From positions 124,001 through 188,000 of the forward strand of contig JANQHI010000031.1 of assembly GCA_028282705.1 (NCBI GenBank): 64,000 bases of DNA, written 5' to 3'. The DNA is from Prolixibacteraceae bacterium (GTDB lineage Bacteria > Bacteroidota > Bacteroidia > Bacteroidales > Prolixibacteraceae). Under the pieces are notes generated by a model, which saw only the letters and a program-made list of their open reading frames with translations, was not told the DNA's origin and searched no databases. Shown here piece by piece: positions 52,850 through 62,815 of the stretch (the stretch's first letter is position 1; every line of letters begins with the position of its first letter). Both the position numbers and the translations under genes were made by a program.

Positions 52850-53314
52850 ATGGATTTTACAAAAAAGAAGGAAGGAAGGTATGAAAGGATTTATAACCAA
52901 TTGTCAGAATTGGTTGTAAAAAGCAATGACAGGGAAGCCAGGATGGCCACTATTATTGCTGTGTTGCATCATAAAATAGGTTATTTCTTTTGGACAGGTT
53001 TTTACATGGTTAAAAATGGGGAAATGTTAGTAGTTATGTACCAAGGACCTGTTGCATGCCAGGTATTAAAAAAAGGGGCAGGTGTATGCTGGGCTGCTTT
53101 CAACAAACAGCAAACCATTATTGTTGATGACGTCCATCAATTCCCAGGGCATATTGCTTGCGACCCCAGGTCAAACTCTGAAATTGTAGTTCCATTCAGG
53201 GATGAATTAGGTACAGCTATTGGGGTTTTGGATATTGATAGCAAAGAAAAAGGCTCTTTTGATAAGATTGATGCAAAATGGCTTGAAAAGATTTTATCCT
53301 TAACCTATTTGTAA
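52850..53314 (+). CDS. msrC: Free methionine-(R)-sulfoxide reductase (GAF domain)
   Basis: This GAF-domain enzyme (154 residues) reduces free methionine-R-sulfoxide using a disulfide relay. The three Cys of the family are at C70 (GPVACQVL), C80 (KGAGVCWAAF) and C104 (GHIACDPRSNSEIVVP), and WTGFYMVKNGEMLVVMYQGP (given in part) matches the fold. It acts in the cytosol with thioredoxin. The TTG at 52844 was rejected in favour of the ATG at 52850. The TupA-like pseudogene follows after about 100 bases. Confidence 0.92.
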   Translation: MDFTKKKEGRYERIYNQLSELVVKSNDREARMATIIAVLHHKIGYFFWTGFYMVKNGEMLVVMYQGPVACQVLKKGAGVCWAAFNKQQTIIVDDVHQFPGHIACDPRSNSEIVVPFRDELGTAIGVLDIDSKEKGSFDKIDAKWLEKILSLTYL

Positions 53315-53414
53315 ACCTATATTTTATTTCAATTATTTTTAGCATTTGTTCCTTTTATTAAATGGTTTATTCATTATTTTTACTTTACATTGGCAGCTGA
53401 ATTGCTATGTTTGT

Positions 53415-53747
53415 ATGAATATGCTATATAAAAACCTGAAATCAAATTTAAACTCGTTAGCAAGGTTTATCCTTGCATTTTTTCCTGACAGTTTTTTTAT
53501 TGTTGTTTGGCACAGGATAAAATGCCATAGTCTCCCTTCTTTCAAAAATCCAAAAACGTTTAATGAAAAAGTTCAATGGTATAAACTAAATTACCATAAC
53601 CCTCTATTAACCAAGCTTTCTGATAAATATGAAGTCAGGAATTACATTTCAGGTTTGGGGTTGGGTAATATACTAAATGAGTGTTTTGGGTATATAAAAA
53701 TGCAAAAGAAATTGATTTTGATTCCTTACCCAACCAATTTGTCATAA
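53415..53747 (+). pseudogene. TupA-like ATP-grasp protein, N-terminal fragment (frameshifted)
   Basis: The 5' part of a TupA-like ATP-grasp gene encodes SLPSFKNPKTFNEKVQWYKLNYHNPLLTKLSDKYEVRNYI (given in parts; residues about 37-76), the characteristic N-terminal block of this family in polysaccharide clusters. Reading frame is lost near 53690: it goes on as CFGYIKMQKK and stops at 53747, while the correct continuation VYKNAKEIDFDSLP is in the next frame. One missing G in the GGG run at 53688-53690 would explain this. The ATG at 53415 is the likely start; a TTG at 53346 was rejected. The TupA-like fold attaches amino acids or glycosyl groups; the target is unknown. Confidence 0.7.
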
Positions 53748-54370
53748 AAGCAACCCATGGTTGGAAAATGAATATTATTTGTAAAGATAAAACAAGCTTT
53801 GATCCCAATAGTGCTAGCTTATTGCTCGACGAATGGAGCAGGATAAACCACTTTGACAAGGGTAGGGAATGGGCATATAAAAACATACCTCCACGAATAA
53901 TTTGCGAAAAGTATTTGGAAAACAGAGAACAACAGGAACTTCTTGATTATAAATTTTATTGTTTTAATGGTGTCCCTCATGTTGTTTTTGTTTGTGAAGG
54001 AAGGTTTTCTGCTGAAGAAGTCAGGTACACAGCATATAATATGGAGTGGGAAATACAAGACATTTATAAAGGTAAGCCTGGGTGCAAGCAGGAATTTGAA
54101 CAACCTGAAAATTTTAATGAAATGATTGAAGTTGCCACAAAATTGTCAAAAGGTTTTCCTTTTGTAAGGATTGACCTTTATTCTATTGAGAATAAAGCAA
54201 TTTTTGGTGAATTCACCTTTTACCCTGATTCAGGGTTTGTCCCCTTCACCCCAGATAAATACAATTATATTTTTGGTGAAAAATTTATCATTGATCAAAC
54301 CTACCCTTTTAACCAAAAAAGTACCTTGAAAAATTATGAACCAGGTAAGGCTCTAACCACTTCTGGATAA
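53681..54370 (+). pseudogene. TupA-like ATP-grasp protein, C-terminal fragment (frameshifted)
   Basis: The second part of the same gene begins in a new frame with VYKNAKEIDFDSLPNQFVIKATHG (given in part) and runs through RIICEKYLENREQQELLDYKFYCFNGVPHVVFVC to GEFTFYPDSGFVPFTP. It carries the ATP-binding and metal sites of the ATP-grasp fold (KATHG and EFTFYP). An in-frame TGA at 53678-53680 precedes it, so it cannot start further upstream. Together the two parts would give about 320 residues, normal for the family. It may be a real pseudogene or a sequencing error. Confidence 0.72.
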
Positions 54371-54375
54371 TAAAA

Positions 54376-54398
54376 AAGGCCAGTTAAAAACCAGCCTT
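54376..54398 (-). terminator. Terminator of the ribosomal operon
   Basis: On the minus strand AAGGCTGG pairs with CTGGCCTT (8 bp with two G-U pairs, 7-base loop) and is followed by six T, about 30 bases after the rplQ stop. Confidence 0.7.
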
Positions 54399-54425
54399 CA
54401 TTGTATTATTATCAAAGAATAATTC

Positions 54426-55070
54426 CTATTCTGCTTTTCCTTCTTTAGGCTCTTCTTCTTCTTTTGCTTCTTCTGAAGCATCACCAGCTTTTGCCTCTGT
54501 TGGTTCTTCTTTTACCTCTTGCACAGCAGCTTCAGCTTTAACCTCTTCCTTAATATCTTCTTCCACTACTTCAGCATCAGAAATAACTTCAGCAGGTGCT
54601 TCTGCTACATCAACTGCAGCCTCGGCTGCTGGAGCTTCTTTCTTAGCACCCCCACGACGTGAACGACGTTTTTTAGGCTTTTGAGCTTCTTCTGTAGATG
54701 CCAACATGGCTTCATTGTAATCAACAAGCTCAATAATACACATATCAGCATTGTCACCTAAACGGTTTCCAGTTTTTAAGATACGTGTATACCCACCCGG
54801 GCGGTCAGCAATTTTCGTTGCCACCTCACGAAATAACTCTGAAACTGCATGTTTATCTTGCAAATAACTGAAAACAACCCTCCTGGAATGTGTAGAATCT
54901 TCCTTTGCTTTTGTAATAAGTGGCTCTACATACATCCTTAAAGCCTTAGCCTTAGCAACAGTGGTACTAATCCTCTTATGGGTAATAAGAGAACTTGCCA
55001 TATTGGCTAACATCGCTTTTCGATGAGCACTCTTCCTACTTAAATGATTAAATTTTTTATTATGTCTCAT
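54426..55070 (-). CDS. rplQ: 50S ribosomal protein L17 with acidic C-terminal tail
   Basis: Residues 1-120 are L17 ([56 protein letters not shown]). A basic bridge [12 protein letters not shown] leads to a tail of about 80 residues made almost only of Ala, Glu, Val, Lys and Pro (for example [20 protein letters not shown]). Such tails are known in Bacteroidota L17; the function is not. It is the last gene of the operon. Confidence 0.96.
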   Translation of the reverse strand: MRHNKKFNHLSRKSAHRKAMLANMASSLITHKRISTTVAKAKALRMYVEPLITKAKEDSTHSRRVVFSYLQDKHAVSELFREVATKIADRPGGYTRILKTGNRLGDNADMCIIELVDYNEAMLASTEEAQKPKKRRSRRGGAKKEAPAAEAAVDVAEAPAEVISDAEVVEEDIKEEVKAEAAVQEVKEEPTEAKAGDASEEAKEEEEPKEGKAE

Positions 55071-55075
55071 TACCT

Positions 55076-56068
55076 TTAATCCTTATCTAATTTATACTTC
55101 GCAATGTCCATACCAAAGTTAAGCCCCATGCCATTTAACAGGTCATCTAATTCGGTAAGCGATTTTTTACCAAAATTCCTGAATTTCAATAAATCGTTCC
55201 TATTGTACTGAACCAAATCTCCCAGTGAATCTACATCAGCAGCTTTTAAGCAGTTAAGAGCCCTTACTGAAAGGTCAAGATCAACCAATTTGGTTTTTAA
55301 AAGTTGGCGCATGTGCAATACTTCCTCGTCAAACTCTTCATTAGCAAATTTCTCGTCAGAATCAAGTGTGATCTTTTCATCAGAAAATAACATAAAGTGG
55401 TAAATAAGGATTTTTGCAGCTTCCTTTAAGGCATCCTTTGGATGGATTGAACCATCAGTAGTAATATCTAAGATGAGCTTTTCGTAGTCAGTCTTTTGCT
55501 CAACACGGAAATTCTCAACAGCATATTTCACCTGCTTAATAGGTGTATAAATTGAATCAATAGGAATAACCCCAAATTCTGCTTCAACAGGTTTGTTTTC
55601 AATTGAAGGGACATAACCACGGCCTTTGCTAATGGCCATTTCAATTTGAAGTTTCACATCTGGTTCCATACGGCAAATTACCAATTCAGGGTTAAGCACC
55701 CTAAAACCGGTCATAAATTTATTTATATCTCCAGCTGTAAATTCTTCCTGCCCTGTAATTGATATAGATACTTTTTCACTGTCAAAATCTTCCACTTCAC
55801 GTTTAAACCTTACTTGTTTCAGGTTTAAGATGATGTCAGTAACATCTTCAATAACACCTTTGATGGTAGAAAACTCATGGTCAACACCTTCGATTTTAAC
55901 AGTGGTAATTGCATATCCTTCTAATGATGATAATAAAATTCGACGCAGGGCATTACCAATGGTAATACCATAACCTGGTTCTAATGGACGAAATTCGAAT
56001 TTTCCGAATTTGTCATCAGATTCAATCATTATCACCTTGTCAGGTTTTTGGAACGCTAATATTGCCAT
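55076..56068 (-). CDS. rpoA: RNA polymerase alpha subunit
   Basis: RpoA (330 residues) has the N-terminal dimerisation domain ([22 protein letters not shown], given in part) and the C-terminal domain (about 255-325; [24 protein letters not shown] and [19 protein letters not shown]) that binds DNA and activators. It lies between rpsD and rplQ as in most bacteria. Confidence 0.98.
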   Translation of the reverse strand: MAILAFQKPDKVIMIESDDKFGKFEFRPLEPGYGITIGNALRRILLSSLEGYAITTVKIEGVDHEFSTIKGVIEDVTDIILNLKQVRFKREVEDFDSEKVSISITGQEEFTAGDINKFMTGFRVLNPELVICRMEPDVKLQIEMAISKGRGYVPSIENKPVEAEFGVIPIDSIYTPIKQVKYAVENFRVEQKTDYEKLILDITTDGSIHPKDALKEAAKILIYHFMLFSDEKITLDSDEKFANEEFDEEVLHMRQLLKTKLVDLDLSVRALNCLKAADVDSLGDLVQYNRNDLLKFRNFGKKSLTELDDLLNGMGLNFGMDIAKYKLDKD

Positions 56069-56083
56069 AATAACCTTAATTTA

Positions 56084-56692
56084 TTATTTAGAATACAACT
56101 CTACAATTAGTTGCTCTTTAATGTTTTCAGGAATTTCTTCTCGTTCAGGTACATTCAGGAATTTCCCAATCATTTGGGCACCATCCCATTCCAACCATTC
56201 GTAACGAGAACTACGATGAGAGTTTAGGGCTTCCGTAATTTCTTCTAATGATTTAGATTTTTCACGAACACCAACTACGTCTCCAGGTTTAACCTGGTAC
56301 GAAGGAATATTAACCACTTTATTATTAACAGTAATATGTTTGTGCCCAACAAACTGGCGTGCGGCACTGCGCGTTTTTGCAATTCCTAAGCGGAAAACTA
56401 CATTATCAAGCCTTGACTCTAATAATTGTAGCAATACCTCACCAGTAATCCCTTTAGCAGCAGAAGCCTTTTTGAAAAGGTTACTAAATTGCCTTTCTAA
56501 AACGCCATATGTGTATTTAGCTTTTTGCTTTTCCTTAAGCTGTACACCATATTCCGATTTTTTCCTCCTCCTTGCAGAAACACCGTGCATTCCTGGAGGG
56601 TAATTTTTGTGCTCAAATACCTTATCAGGGCCGAAAATTGGTTCTCCAAATTTCCTTGCAATTTTTGATTTTGGTCCTCTATATTTTGCCAT
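56084..56692 (-). CDS. rpsD: 30S ribosomal protein S4
   Basis: S4 (202 residues) is a primary 16S rRNA-binding protein and can regulate its operon. It has [19 protein letters not shown] and the S4 domain [27 protein letters not shown] (given in part). The N-terminal zinc ribbon is absent, as in other Cys-free S4 forms. Confidence 0.98.
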   Translation of the reverse strand: MAKYRGPKSKIARKFGEPIFGPDKVFEHKNYPPGMHGVSARRRKKSEYGVQLKEKQKAKYTYGVLERQFSNLFKKASAAKGITGEVLLQLLESRLDNVVFRLGIAKTRSAARQFVGHKHITVNNKVVNIPSYQVKPGDVVGVREKSKSLEEITEALNSHRSSRYEWLEWDGAQMIGKFLNVPEREEIPENIKEQLIVELYSK

Positions 56693-56710
56693 TACCTCTT
56701 CTTTTTTATA

Positions 56711-57097
56711 TTATACACGTCTTCTTTTAGGTGGCCTGCAACCATTATGTGGTAAAGGAGTTACGTCAACAATCTCAGTAACTTGAATACCTATTGAGCT
56801 TAAAGCCCTGATAGCTGATTCACGTCCATTACCTGGTCCTTTTACATACACCTTAACTTTGCGTAACCCTAAATCATATGCTGTTTTCGCACACTCTTCA
56901 GCAGCTACCTGAGCCGCATAAGGGGTATTTTTCTTCGATCCGCGGAAACCTTTTTTCCCTGCAGAAGACCACGATATTACCTCTCCATTCATATTAGCAA
57001 TTGTTATGATAATATTATTGAAAGAAGAGTGCACGTGTGCCTGCCCTGTTGGTTCAACAACAACTTTTCTCTTACTTGATCCAGTCTTTTTTGCCAT
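56711..57097 (-). CDS. rpsK: 30S ribosomal protein S11
   Basis: S11 (128 residues) shows [21 protein letters not shown], the [20 protein letters not shown] block and the conserved end [16 protein letters not shown]. It lies on the platform of the 30S subunit. Normal position in the alpha operon. Confidence 0.98.
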   Translation of the reverse strand: MAKKTGSSKRKVVVEPTGQAHVHSSFNNIIITIANMNGEVISWSSAGKKGFRGSKKNTPYAAQVAAEECAKTAYDLGLRKVKVYVKGPGNGRESAIRALSSIGIQVTEIVDVTPLPHNGCRPPKRRRV

Positions 57098-57109
57098 AAT
57101 TCAAATCCC

Positions 57110-57487
57110 TTATTTAGTGGCTTTTTTCTTATTAGCAACAGTTTTTCTTTTCCCTTTACGTGTACGCGCATTGTTTTTTGTACTTTGCCCACGCACAGGT
57201 AAACCAATACGATGACGGATCCCACGGTAACTACCAATATCCATCAACCTTTTAATATTAAGCTGAATTTCTGACCTTAGTTCACCTTCCACCTTAAAAT
57301 TATCTCCAATAATTTTACGTACTTTAGCAAACTGGTCATCATTCCAATCTGAAACTTTCAAATCTTTGTCAACACCGGCTTCTTCAAGGATTTTGTTTGC
57401 CCTGCTACGCCCAATGCCATAAATATATGTGAGGGCTATTTCGCCCCGCTTGTTATTAGGAACATCAACACCTACTATACGTGCCAT
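57110..57487 (-). CDS. rpsM: 30S ribosomal protein S13
   Basis: S13 (125 residues) has the N-terminal [26 protein letters not shown] (given in part) and the C-terminal [22 protein letters not shown]. It contacts L5 across the subunit bridge. Normal length and position. Confidence 0.98.
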   Translation of the reverse strand: MARIVGVDVPNNKRGEIALTYIYGIGRSRANKILEEAGVDKDLKVSDWNDDQFAKVRKIIGDNFKVEGELRSEIQLNIKRLMDIGSYRGIRHRIGLPVRGQSTKNNARTRKGKRKTVANKKKATK

Positions 57488-57512
57488 ACTTAATTTTTTT
57501 TCAAGTTAATGA

Positions 57513-57629
57513 TTATCCCTGGCGTTGTTTAAACTTTGGATTCTTTTTATTGATCACATACAAACGCCCTTTCCTGCGTACAATTTTGCAGTCGGAACTT
57601 CTCTTCTTTACAGATACACGAGTTTTCAT
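57513..57629 (-). CDS. rpmJ: 50S ribosomal protein L36
   Basis: This 38-residue gene is missed by length-limited calling. It starts [17 protein letters not shown], continues through [15 protein letters not shown] and ends FKQRQG. Only one Cys (C14) is left: the zinc-binding C-x2-C and later Cys/His of zinc-type L36 are replaced, so this is the zinc-independent form. It sits between rpsM and infA at its usual place. Confidence 0.95.
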   Translation of the reverse strand: MKTRVSVKKRSSDCKIVRRKGRLYVINKKNPKFKQRQG

Positions 57630-57641
57630 TGCAAAAGCTCT

Positions 57642-57863
57642 TTAATTTTTATATCTAAATGTTATTCTTCCTTTTGTTAAATCATAAGGAGACATTTCCA
57701 CTTTAACCTTATCGCCTGGTAGGATTTTGATATAATGCATACGCATCTTACCTGAAATATGAGCTGTAATAATATGCCCATTTTCCAACTCTACCCGGAA
57801 CATCGCGTTAGATAATGCTTCTATTATCTGTCCGTCTTGTTCTATTGAAGGCTGTTTTGCCAT
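57642..57863 (-). CDS. infA: Translation initiation factor IF-1
   Basis: IF-1 (73 residues, S1/OB fold) reads [28 protein letters not shown] (given in part), [18 protein letters not shown] and ends GRITFRYKN. It blocks the A site during initiation. Its first 22 bases overlap the end of map, so the two are translationally coupled. Confidence 0.97.
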   Translation of the reverse strand: MAKQPSIEQDGQIIEALSNAMFRVELENGHIITAHISGKMRMHYIKILPGDKVKVEMSPYDLTKGRITFRYKN

Positions 57864-58645
57864 AGATAACTGTTTTTACTTATTTGTTCTTCAATAATAT
57901 CGAAATCCGACAAAATTTCTGCTCTCTCAAAACCTACAACAACTGTATGTTCATAATGAGCTGATGGCCTCCCGTCTTCGGTTTTAATGGTCCATCCATC
58001 GTTTTCCTGGTAAATTTTCCTTTTTCCTGCATTTATCATAGGCTCAATCGCCAACACCATGCCTTGCGCCAATTTATCTCCCCTCCATCTTTTCCCATAG
58101 TTTCTAACCTCAGGGTCTTCATGAAGGCTTCTTCCTATTCCGTGTCCAGTCATTTCCCGAACCACAGAATAACCAGTATCTTCAGCGTGTTTCTGTATTG
58201 CATTCCCAATTGATCCTAAACGATTCCCCTCAATAGCTTGCTTTACTCCTTTGAATAATGCCTTTTTGGTTACTTCACAAAGCCTTACTTTTTCTTCAGA
58301 AATATTTCCAACAAGAAAAGTATAGCATGAATCACCATAAAAACCATCTTTCAGGACACCACAATCAACTGAAATGATGTCACCATCTTTTATTTCATCA
58401 TTAGATGGGATACCATGTACCACAACTTCGTTTATAGAGGTACATAGCGTCTTTGGGAATCCCTGATAGCCTTTAAAAGCAGGGATAGCATCATTATTTC
58501 GAATGAACGTTTCAGCTATCTGGTCTAACTCCAGTGTTGTTATCCCAGGCTGAATTTTTTCGGCAACCAGTGCCAATGTTTTACTTACCAGTAAACAACT
58601 TTTCCTTATTTGAGCAATCTCTTCCTTTGTTTTAAGGTAGATCAT
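57842..58645 (-). CDS. map: Methionine aminopeptidase (type I)
   Basis: Map removes the starter Met from new proteins. The metal ligands are in [16 protein letters not shown] (two Asp), [13 protein letters not shown] (His), MVLAIEPM (Glu) and [10 protein letters not shown] (Glu), all present. The 267-residue length is normal for a type Ia enzyme. Its location between secY and infA is the standard operon arrangement, and its 3' end overlaps infA by 22 bases. Confidence 0.97.
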   Translation of the reverse strand: MIYLKTKEEIAQIRKSCLLVSKTLALVAEKIQPGITTLELDQIAETFIRNNDAIPAFKGYQGFPKTLCTSINEVVVHGIPSNDEIKDGDIISVDCGVLKDGFYGDSCYTFLVGNISEEKVRLCEVTKKALFKGVKQAIEGNRLGSIGNAIQKHAEDTGYSVVREMTGHGIGRSLHEDPEVRNYGKRWRGDKLAQGMVLAIEPMINAGKRKIYQENDGWTIKTEDGRPSAHYEHTVVVGFERAEILSDFDIIEEQISKNSYLWQNSLQ

Positions 58646-58652
58646 GCCCTAT

Positions 58653-59987
58653 TTAAAATCCACCTCCCGGACGCCCTTTTATCCGGCCTGATTTCATCAA
58701 CCCATCATAATGGCGCATTAGCAAGTGGCTTTCAATCTGCTGCAATGTATCTAATATAACTCCTACTAAAATTAACAATGAAGTTCCGCCATAAAAATAG
58801 GCGAATGATTGATTAATTCCAATTAACATGGCAAATGCCGGAAGGATTGTAACCAAACCAAGGAAAATTGATCCTGGGAAAGTAATCCTTGACATAATGG
58901 TATCAAGAAATTCAACAGTCCTTTTCCCAGGTTTTACACCAGGAATAAAGCCTCCGTTTTTCTTCATATCCTCAGCCATTTGTGTAGGATTTACTGTAAT
59001 TGCAGTGTAAAAATATGTAAATGCAACAACAAGCGTAAACTGTAATAAGTTATACCAAAATCCTGTGATATTAGATAACTCAGCCGCAACACCACGAAGA
59101 TTGTCTGAATTGGCTACACCTACTAAAGTAATTGGTACCATCATAATTGCTTGTGCAAAAATGATCGGCATAACACCTGCAGCATTCACTTTTAACGGAA
59201 TGTACTGACGTACACCTCCATATTGTTTATTACCAACAATCCGTTTTGCATATTGCACCGGAATCCTCCTGGTTCCCTGAACCAATAGGATGGACGCCAT
59301 AAACACTACAAATAAGATAACAAACTCAACTAGGAACAATACTAACCCTCCTCCTTGTTGACTGACCCTGGATGCAAACTCCTGGACTATTGACATAGGT
59401 AGGTTAGCAATTATACCAATCATGATAATAAGCGAAACTCCATTACCAATTCCTTTATCAGTAATTCGTTCGCCTAACCACAATACAAACATTGACCCTG
59501 CTGTTAAAATTACTATGGAAGGGATTGTAAATAAGACCCCCGTCATAGCAAATGCAGAATCAGGTAATTGGTAATGAAGATTTGTTAAATATGCTGATGC
59601 CTGTGGAATAAGTATAATTACGGTTAAATAACGCGTAATTTGGTTAATCTTCCTTCGTCCTGACTCGCCTTCTTTCTGCAACCTCTGGAAATAAGGCACT
59701 GCAATTCCAAGTAACTGGATCACAATTGAGGCAGTGATATACGGCATAATCCCTAAAGCAAAAACCGAGGCTTGCGAAAACGCCCCTCCCGAAAACATAT
59801 TGATCAACCCAAGTAATCCATCTGAAGTTTGTGTTTTCAGGTTTTCTAACTGGGCTGGGTCAATACCCGGAAGTGACACAAAAGACCCTAACCGGTAAAT
59901 TAACAAAAAAAACAATGTTGTCCCGATTCGTGCCCTTAGGTCTTCGATCTTATAAATATTCTTTAGGGTTTCTATAAATCTTTTCAT
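58653..59987 (-). CDS. secY: Preprotein translocase subunit SecY
   Basis: SecY (444 residues) is the channel of the Sec translocon with ten membrane helices. Recognisable segments are LGIMPYITASIVIQLL, RRIPVQYAKR and NPTQMAEDMKKNGGFIPGVKPGK (given in part), ending in the basic RIKGRPGGGF. Normal place between rplO and map. Confidence 0.98.
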   Translation of the reverse strand: MKRFIETLKNIYKIEDLRARIGTTLFFLLIYRLGSFVSLPGIDPAQLENLKTQTSDGLLGLINMFSGGAFSQASVFALGIMPYITASIVIQLLGIAVPYFQRLQKEGESGRRKINQITRYLTVIILIPQASAYLTNLHYQLPDSAFAMTGVLFTIPSIVILTAGSMFVLWLGERITDKGIGNGVSLIIMIGIIANLPMSIVQEFASRVSQQGGGLVLFLVEFVILFVVFMASILLVQGTRRIPVQYAKRIVGNKQYGGVRQYIPLKVNAAGVMPIIFAQAIMMVPITLVGVANSDNLRGVAAELSNITGFWYNLLQFTLVVAFTYFYTAITVNPTQMAEDMKKNGGFIPGVKPGKRTVEFLDTIMSRITFPGSIFLGLVTILPAFAMLIGINQSFAYFYGGTSLLILVGVILDTLQQIESHLLMRHYDGLMKSGRIKGRPGGGF

Positions 59988-59993
59988 TACTGT

Positions 59994-60440
59994 TTAGAGT
60001 ATTTCAATGGTTCCTTCTAATTTCTCAATAGCTTCTTTGGCACTTTTCGAAAAAGCATGTGCTTTTACTTCAAGTTTTATGGTTAATTCACCATTGCCAA
60101 GTACTTTAATTTTATCATTTTTAGAAGCGACACCTGCTTCAACTAGTGTTGACAGGTCTATGCTTTTAAGGTTCTTTTTTTCAGCTATCCCTTGCAAAAC
60201 TTCAAGGTTAACTGCTTTATATTCGACCCTATTCCTGTTTTTAAAACCAAATTTAGGTACAACACGTTGTAAAGGCATCTGCCCACCTTCAAATCCGATT
60301 TTCCTTGAATAACCAGATCGTGATTTTTGCCCTTTATGCCCACGTGTAGAAGTGCCTCCACGTCCTGACCCTTGTCCACGGCCAATCCTTTTTTTGGTTT
60401 TTACCGATCCAGGTGCAGGTTGTAAGTTACTTAAATCCAT
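59994..60440 (-). CDS. rplO: 50S ribosomal protein L15
   Basis: L15 (148 residues) begins MDLSNLQPAPGSVKTKKRIGRG, followed by GSGRGGTSTRGHKGQKSRSG and FEGGQMPLQRVVPKFGF, all diagnostic. Normal operon position between rpmD and secY. Confidence 0.98.
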   Translation of the reverse strand: MDLSNLQPAPGSVKTKKRIGRGQGSGRGGTSTRGHKGQKSRSGYSRKIGFEGGQMPLQRVVPKFGFKNRNRVEYKAVNLEVLQGIAEKKNLKSIDLSTLVEAGVASKNDKIKVLGNGELTIKLEVKAHAFSKSAKEAIEKLEGTIEIL

Positions 60441-60461
60441 AATTATAGAAATATTTCAAAA

Positions 60462-60644
60462 TTATTTTACTTCTTCAACTTTTACTAAATGCTTCATTTT
60501 ATTTATCATCCCAATAATTTCAGGAGAAGCATTATGTTCTACAGTCTGGTTCATTTTCCTCAACCCTAATGCTGCAAGGGTAGCTTTTTGCCTCTTGGTA
60601 GAACCTATACTACTTTTTACTAAAGTTACTTTCAATTTCGCCAT
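60462..60644 (-). CDS. rpmD: 50S ribosomal protein L30
   Basis: L30 (60 residues) reads [37 protein letters not shown] and [16 protein letters not shown]. This is the short bacterial type. Normal position. Confidence 0.97.
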   Translation of the reverse strand: MAKLKVTLVKSSIGSTKRQKATLAALGLRKMNQTVEHNASPEIIGMINKMKHLVKVEEVK

Positions 60645-60650
60645 GATTCC

Positions 60651-61166
60651 TTAACCTTTAAATACTTTTTGTAATGAAACACCACGATGTTGAGCAACTG
60701 TATAGGCATCCCTCATTTCGAGCAACGCTTGCATGGTTGCTTTAACCAGGTTGTGTGGGTTTGATGAACCTTTTGACTTAGCCAATATATCATGTACGCC
60801 AACACTTTCAAGTACCGCACGCATCGCACCTCCCGCTTTTACTCCTGTTCCAGAAGAAGCAGGTTTCAGTAAAACATTAGCCCCACCAAATTTAGCACTC
60901 TGTTCGTGAGGAATTGTTCCGTTAATTACCGGAATTTTTACCAAATTCTTTTTAGCTGCGTCAACACCCTTTGAAATGGCAGTAGTTACTTCACTAGCTT
61001 TTCCAAGCCCCCAACCTACAATGCCGTTTTCGTTACCAACAACTACAATAGCTGAAAAGCTAAACGTACGTCCTCCTTTAGTAACTTTTGTAACACGATT
61101 GATGGCTACTAACCTGTCTTTTAATTCCAGGTCGCTGGTTCTTACTCTATTAATATTTACTGACAT
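60651..61166 (-). CDS. rpsE: 30S ribosomal protein S5
   Basis: S5 (171 residues) has [34 protein letters not shown] (given in part, about 16-50), [21 protein letters not shown] and [19 protein letters not shown]. It affects decoding fidelity. Normal position. Confidence 0.98.
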   Translation of the reverse strand: MSVNINRVRTSDLELKDRLVAINRVTKVTKGGRTFSFSAIVVVGNENGIVGWGLGKASEVTTAISKGVDAAKKNLVKIPVINGTIPHEQSAKFGGANVLLKPASSGTGVKAGGAMRAVLESVGVHDILAKSKGSSNPHNLVKATMQALLEMRDAYTVAQHRGVSLQKVFKG

Positions 61167-61171
61167 AGTGA

Positions 61172-61528
61172 TTAAAATTTAAGGCCACCTTTACGGGCAG
61201 CGTCAGCTAATTGTTTAACTCTTCCGTGATACAAATAACCATTCCTATCAAAAACAACAGTGGTGATTCCAGCAGCTAAAGCTTTTTCAGCAGCTAATTT
61301 ACCAACCATTGAAGCTTTCTCAGATTTTGTACCTTCTTTTTCAGCAATTTCTTTCGCTAATGATGATACAGCCAATAATGTTGTACCTTGAGTATCATCA
61401 ACCAATTGAACCGAAATCTGCTTATTACTCCTGAATACACTCATTCGAGGGCGTTCAGCAGTCCCAGAAACAATTTTGCGAATGCGTTGCTTTATCCTAT
61501 TTCTTCTTTCTTGCTTCGTTAATGCCAT
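61172..61528 (-). CDS. rplR: 50S ribosomal protein L18
   Basis: L18 (118 residues) begins [18 protein letters not shown] and ends [26 protein letters not shown] (given in part). It binds 5S rRNA. The ORF extends to a TTG at 61537; the ATG at 61528 is the normal start. Confidence 0.97.
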   Translation of the reverse strand: MALTKQERRNRIKQRIRKIVSGTAERPRMSVFRSNKQISVQLVDDTQGTTLLAVSSLAKEIAEKEGTKSEKASMVGKLAAEKALAAGITTVVFDRNGYLYHGRVKQLADAARKGGLKF

Positions 61529-61543
61529 AATAATCAACTTTTA

Positions 61544-62101
61544 TTATTTAGCAGCCGATTTACCAGCTTTACGCCTAAGAACCTCGCCAACAAATTTAAT
61601 ACCTTTACCTTTATATGGTTCAGGTTTGCGGAATGACCTTATTTTAGCTGCAACTTGCCCAATTAGCTGTTTATCACAGCTTTTTAATGTTACAATTGGG
61701 TTAGCACGCTTATCAGATTTTGCCTCAACCTTAATTTCTTCAGGTAACTGAAGGTATGTATGGTGTGCAAAGCCTAATGTAAGGTCGAGTACATTACCTG
61801 GCATCAATTCAGCCCTGTAACCTACACCTACTAGTTCAAGTTTAATTTCATAACCTTTAGAAACACCTTCTACCATATTATTTACAAGTGAGCGGTACAA
61901 TCCATGCATAGCCCTCACTTGTTTTTGGTCATTGGCACGCTTAAAGGCCACAGTATTATCTTCTACTGAAACTTCAATAGCTTTATCAACTTGCTGTGAT
62001 AGTTCTCCTAAAGGCCCTTTAACGGTAACATTATTGTTATCGTCAACCTTTAAGTCAACTCCTGCCGGTATTGTAATGGGTAATTTACCTATCCTTGACA
62101 T
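61544..62101 (-). CDS. rplF: 50S ribosomal protein L6
   Basis: L6 (185 residues) starts MSRIGKLPITIPAGVDLKV and contains VGVGYRAELMPGNVLDLTLGFAH and KPEPYKGKGIKFVGEVLRRKAGKSAAK (each given in part). The ORF extends to 62146 through a non-L6 stretch; the ATG at 62101 is the family start. Confidence 0.98.
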   Translation of the reverse strand: MSRIGKLPITIPAGVDLKVDDNNNVTVKGPLGELSQQVDKAIEVSVEDNTVAFKRANDQKQVRAMHGLYRSLVNNMVEGVSKGYEIKLELVGVGYRAELMPGNVLDLTLGFAHHTYLQLPEEIKVEAKSDKRANPIVTLKSCDKQLIGQVAAKIRSFRKPEPYKGKGIKFVGEVLRRKAGKSAAK

Positions 62102-62117
62102 AGTTTTTCCTCCTAAA

Positions 62118-62525
62118 TTAATAAACGTAACAGAGAACTTCGCCACCTACATTTAATTCACGTGCTTCTTTATCAGAAACAATGCCTCTTGATGTAGATA
62201 ATATCGCAACCCCCAACCCATTCAATACTCTTGGAATGTTTGTAGTATCGCAATATTGGCGTAACCCTGGTTTACTGATACGTTCCAATTTTTTAATTGC
62301 ATTAACTTTTGTCTCAGGATGGTATTTCAAAGCAATCTTTATATTGCCTTGATAATTTACATCATCCTCAAATTTATAATTCAGGATATAACCTTTTTCT
62401 TTTAGAAGTTTGGTAATTTCCTTTTTAATATTTGAGGCAGGAATATCAACCACCTTATGTTTTGCTAGAATTGCATTACGTAGGCGGGTCAGATAGTCTG
62501 CTATTGGATCTGTTATCTTGCTCAT
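62118..62525 (-). CDS. rpsH: 30S ribosomal protein S8
   Basis: S8 (135 residues) begins [19 protein letters not shown] and ends [30 protein letters not shown] (given in part), the STSRGI region being diagnostic. It binds 16S rRNA and often regulates the spc operon. Normal position. Confidence 0.98.
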   Translation of the reverse strand: MSKITDPIADYLTRLRNAILAKHKVVDIPASNIKKEITKLLKEKGYILNYKFEDDVNYQGNIKIALKYHPETKVNAIKKLERISKPGLRQYCDTTNIPRVLNGLGVAILSTSRGIVSDKEARELNVGGEVLCYVY

Positions 62526-62543
62526 TTCTCAATATTTATCAAA

Positions 62544-62813
62544 TTACCAACTTGCTTTCTTTACTCCTGGTATAAGGCCATTTGAAGCCATTTCGCGGAA
62601 GTTTATCCTGCTTATACCAAACTGGCGCATATACCCTTTAGGGCGCCCTGTAAGTTTACACCTATTGTGTAAACGCACTTTTGACGAATTCTTGGGTAGT
62701 TTTTGCAAACCAACCCAGTCTCCTTCTGCTTTTAGTTTGGCCCTTTTTTCGGCATATTTCTCAACTAACTTAGCTCGTTTAACTTCGCGAGCTTTCATTG
62801 ATTCCTTAGCCAT
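62544..62813 (-). CDS. rpsN: 30S ribosomal protein S14 (zinc-independent form)
   Basis: S14 (89 residues) is the long form and has no CxxC pairs; [29 protein letters not shown] (given in part) carries the conserved basic part. The long Cys-free form does not need zinc. Normal position between rplE and rpsH. Confidence 0.97.
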   Translation of the reverse strand: MAKESMKAREVKRAKLVEKYAEKRAKLKAEGDWVGLQKLPKNSSKVRLHNRCKLTGRPKGYMRQFGISRINFREMASNGLIPGVKKASW

Positions 62814-62815
62814 AC

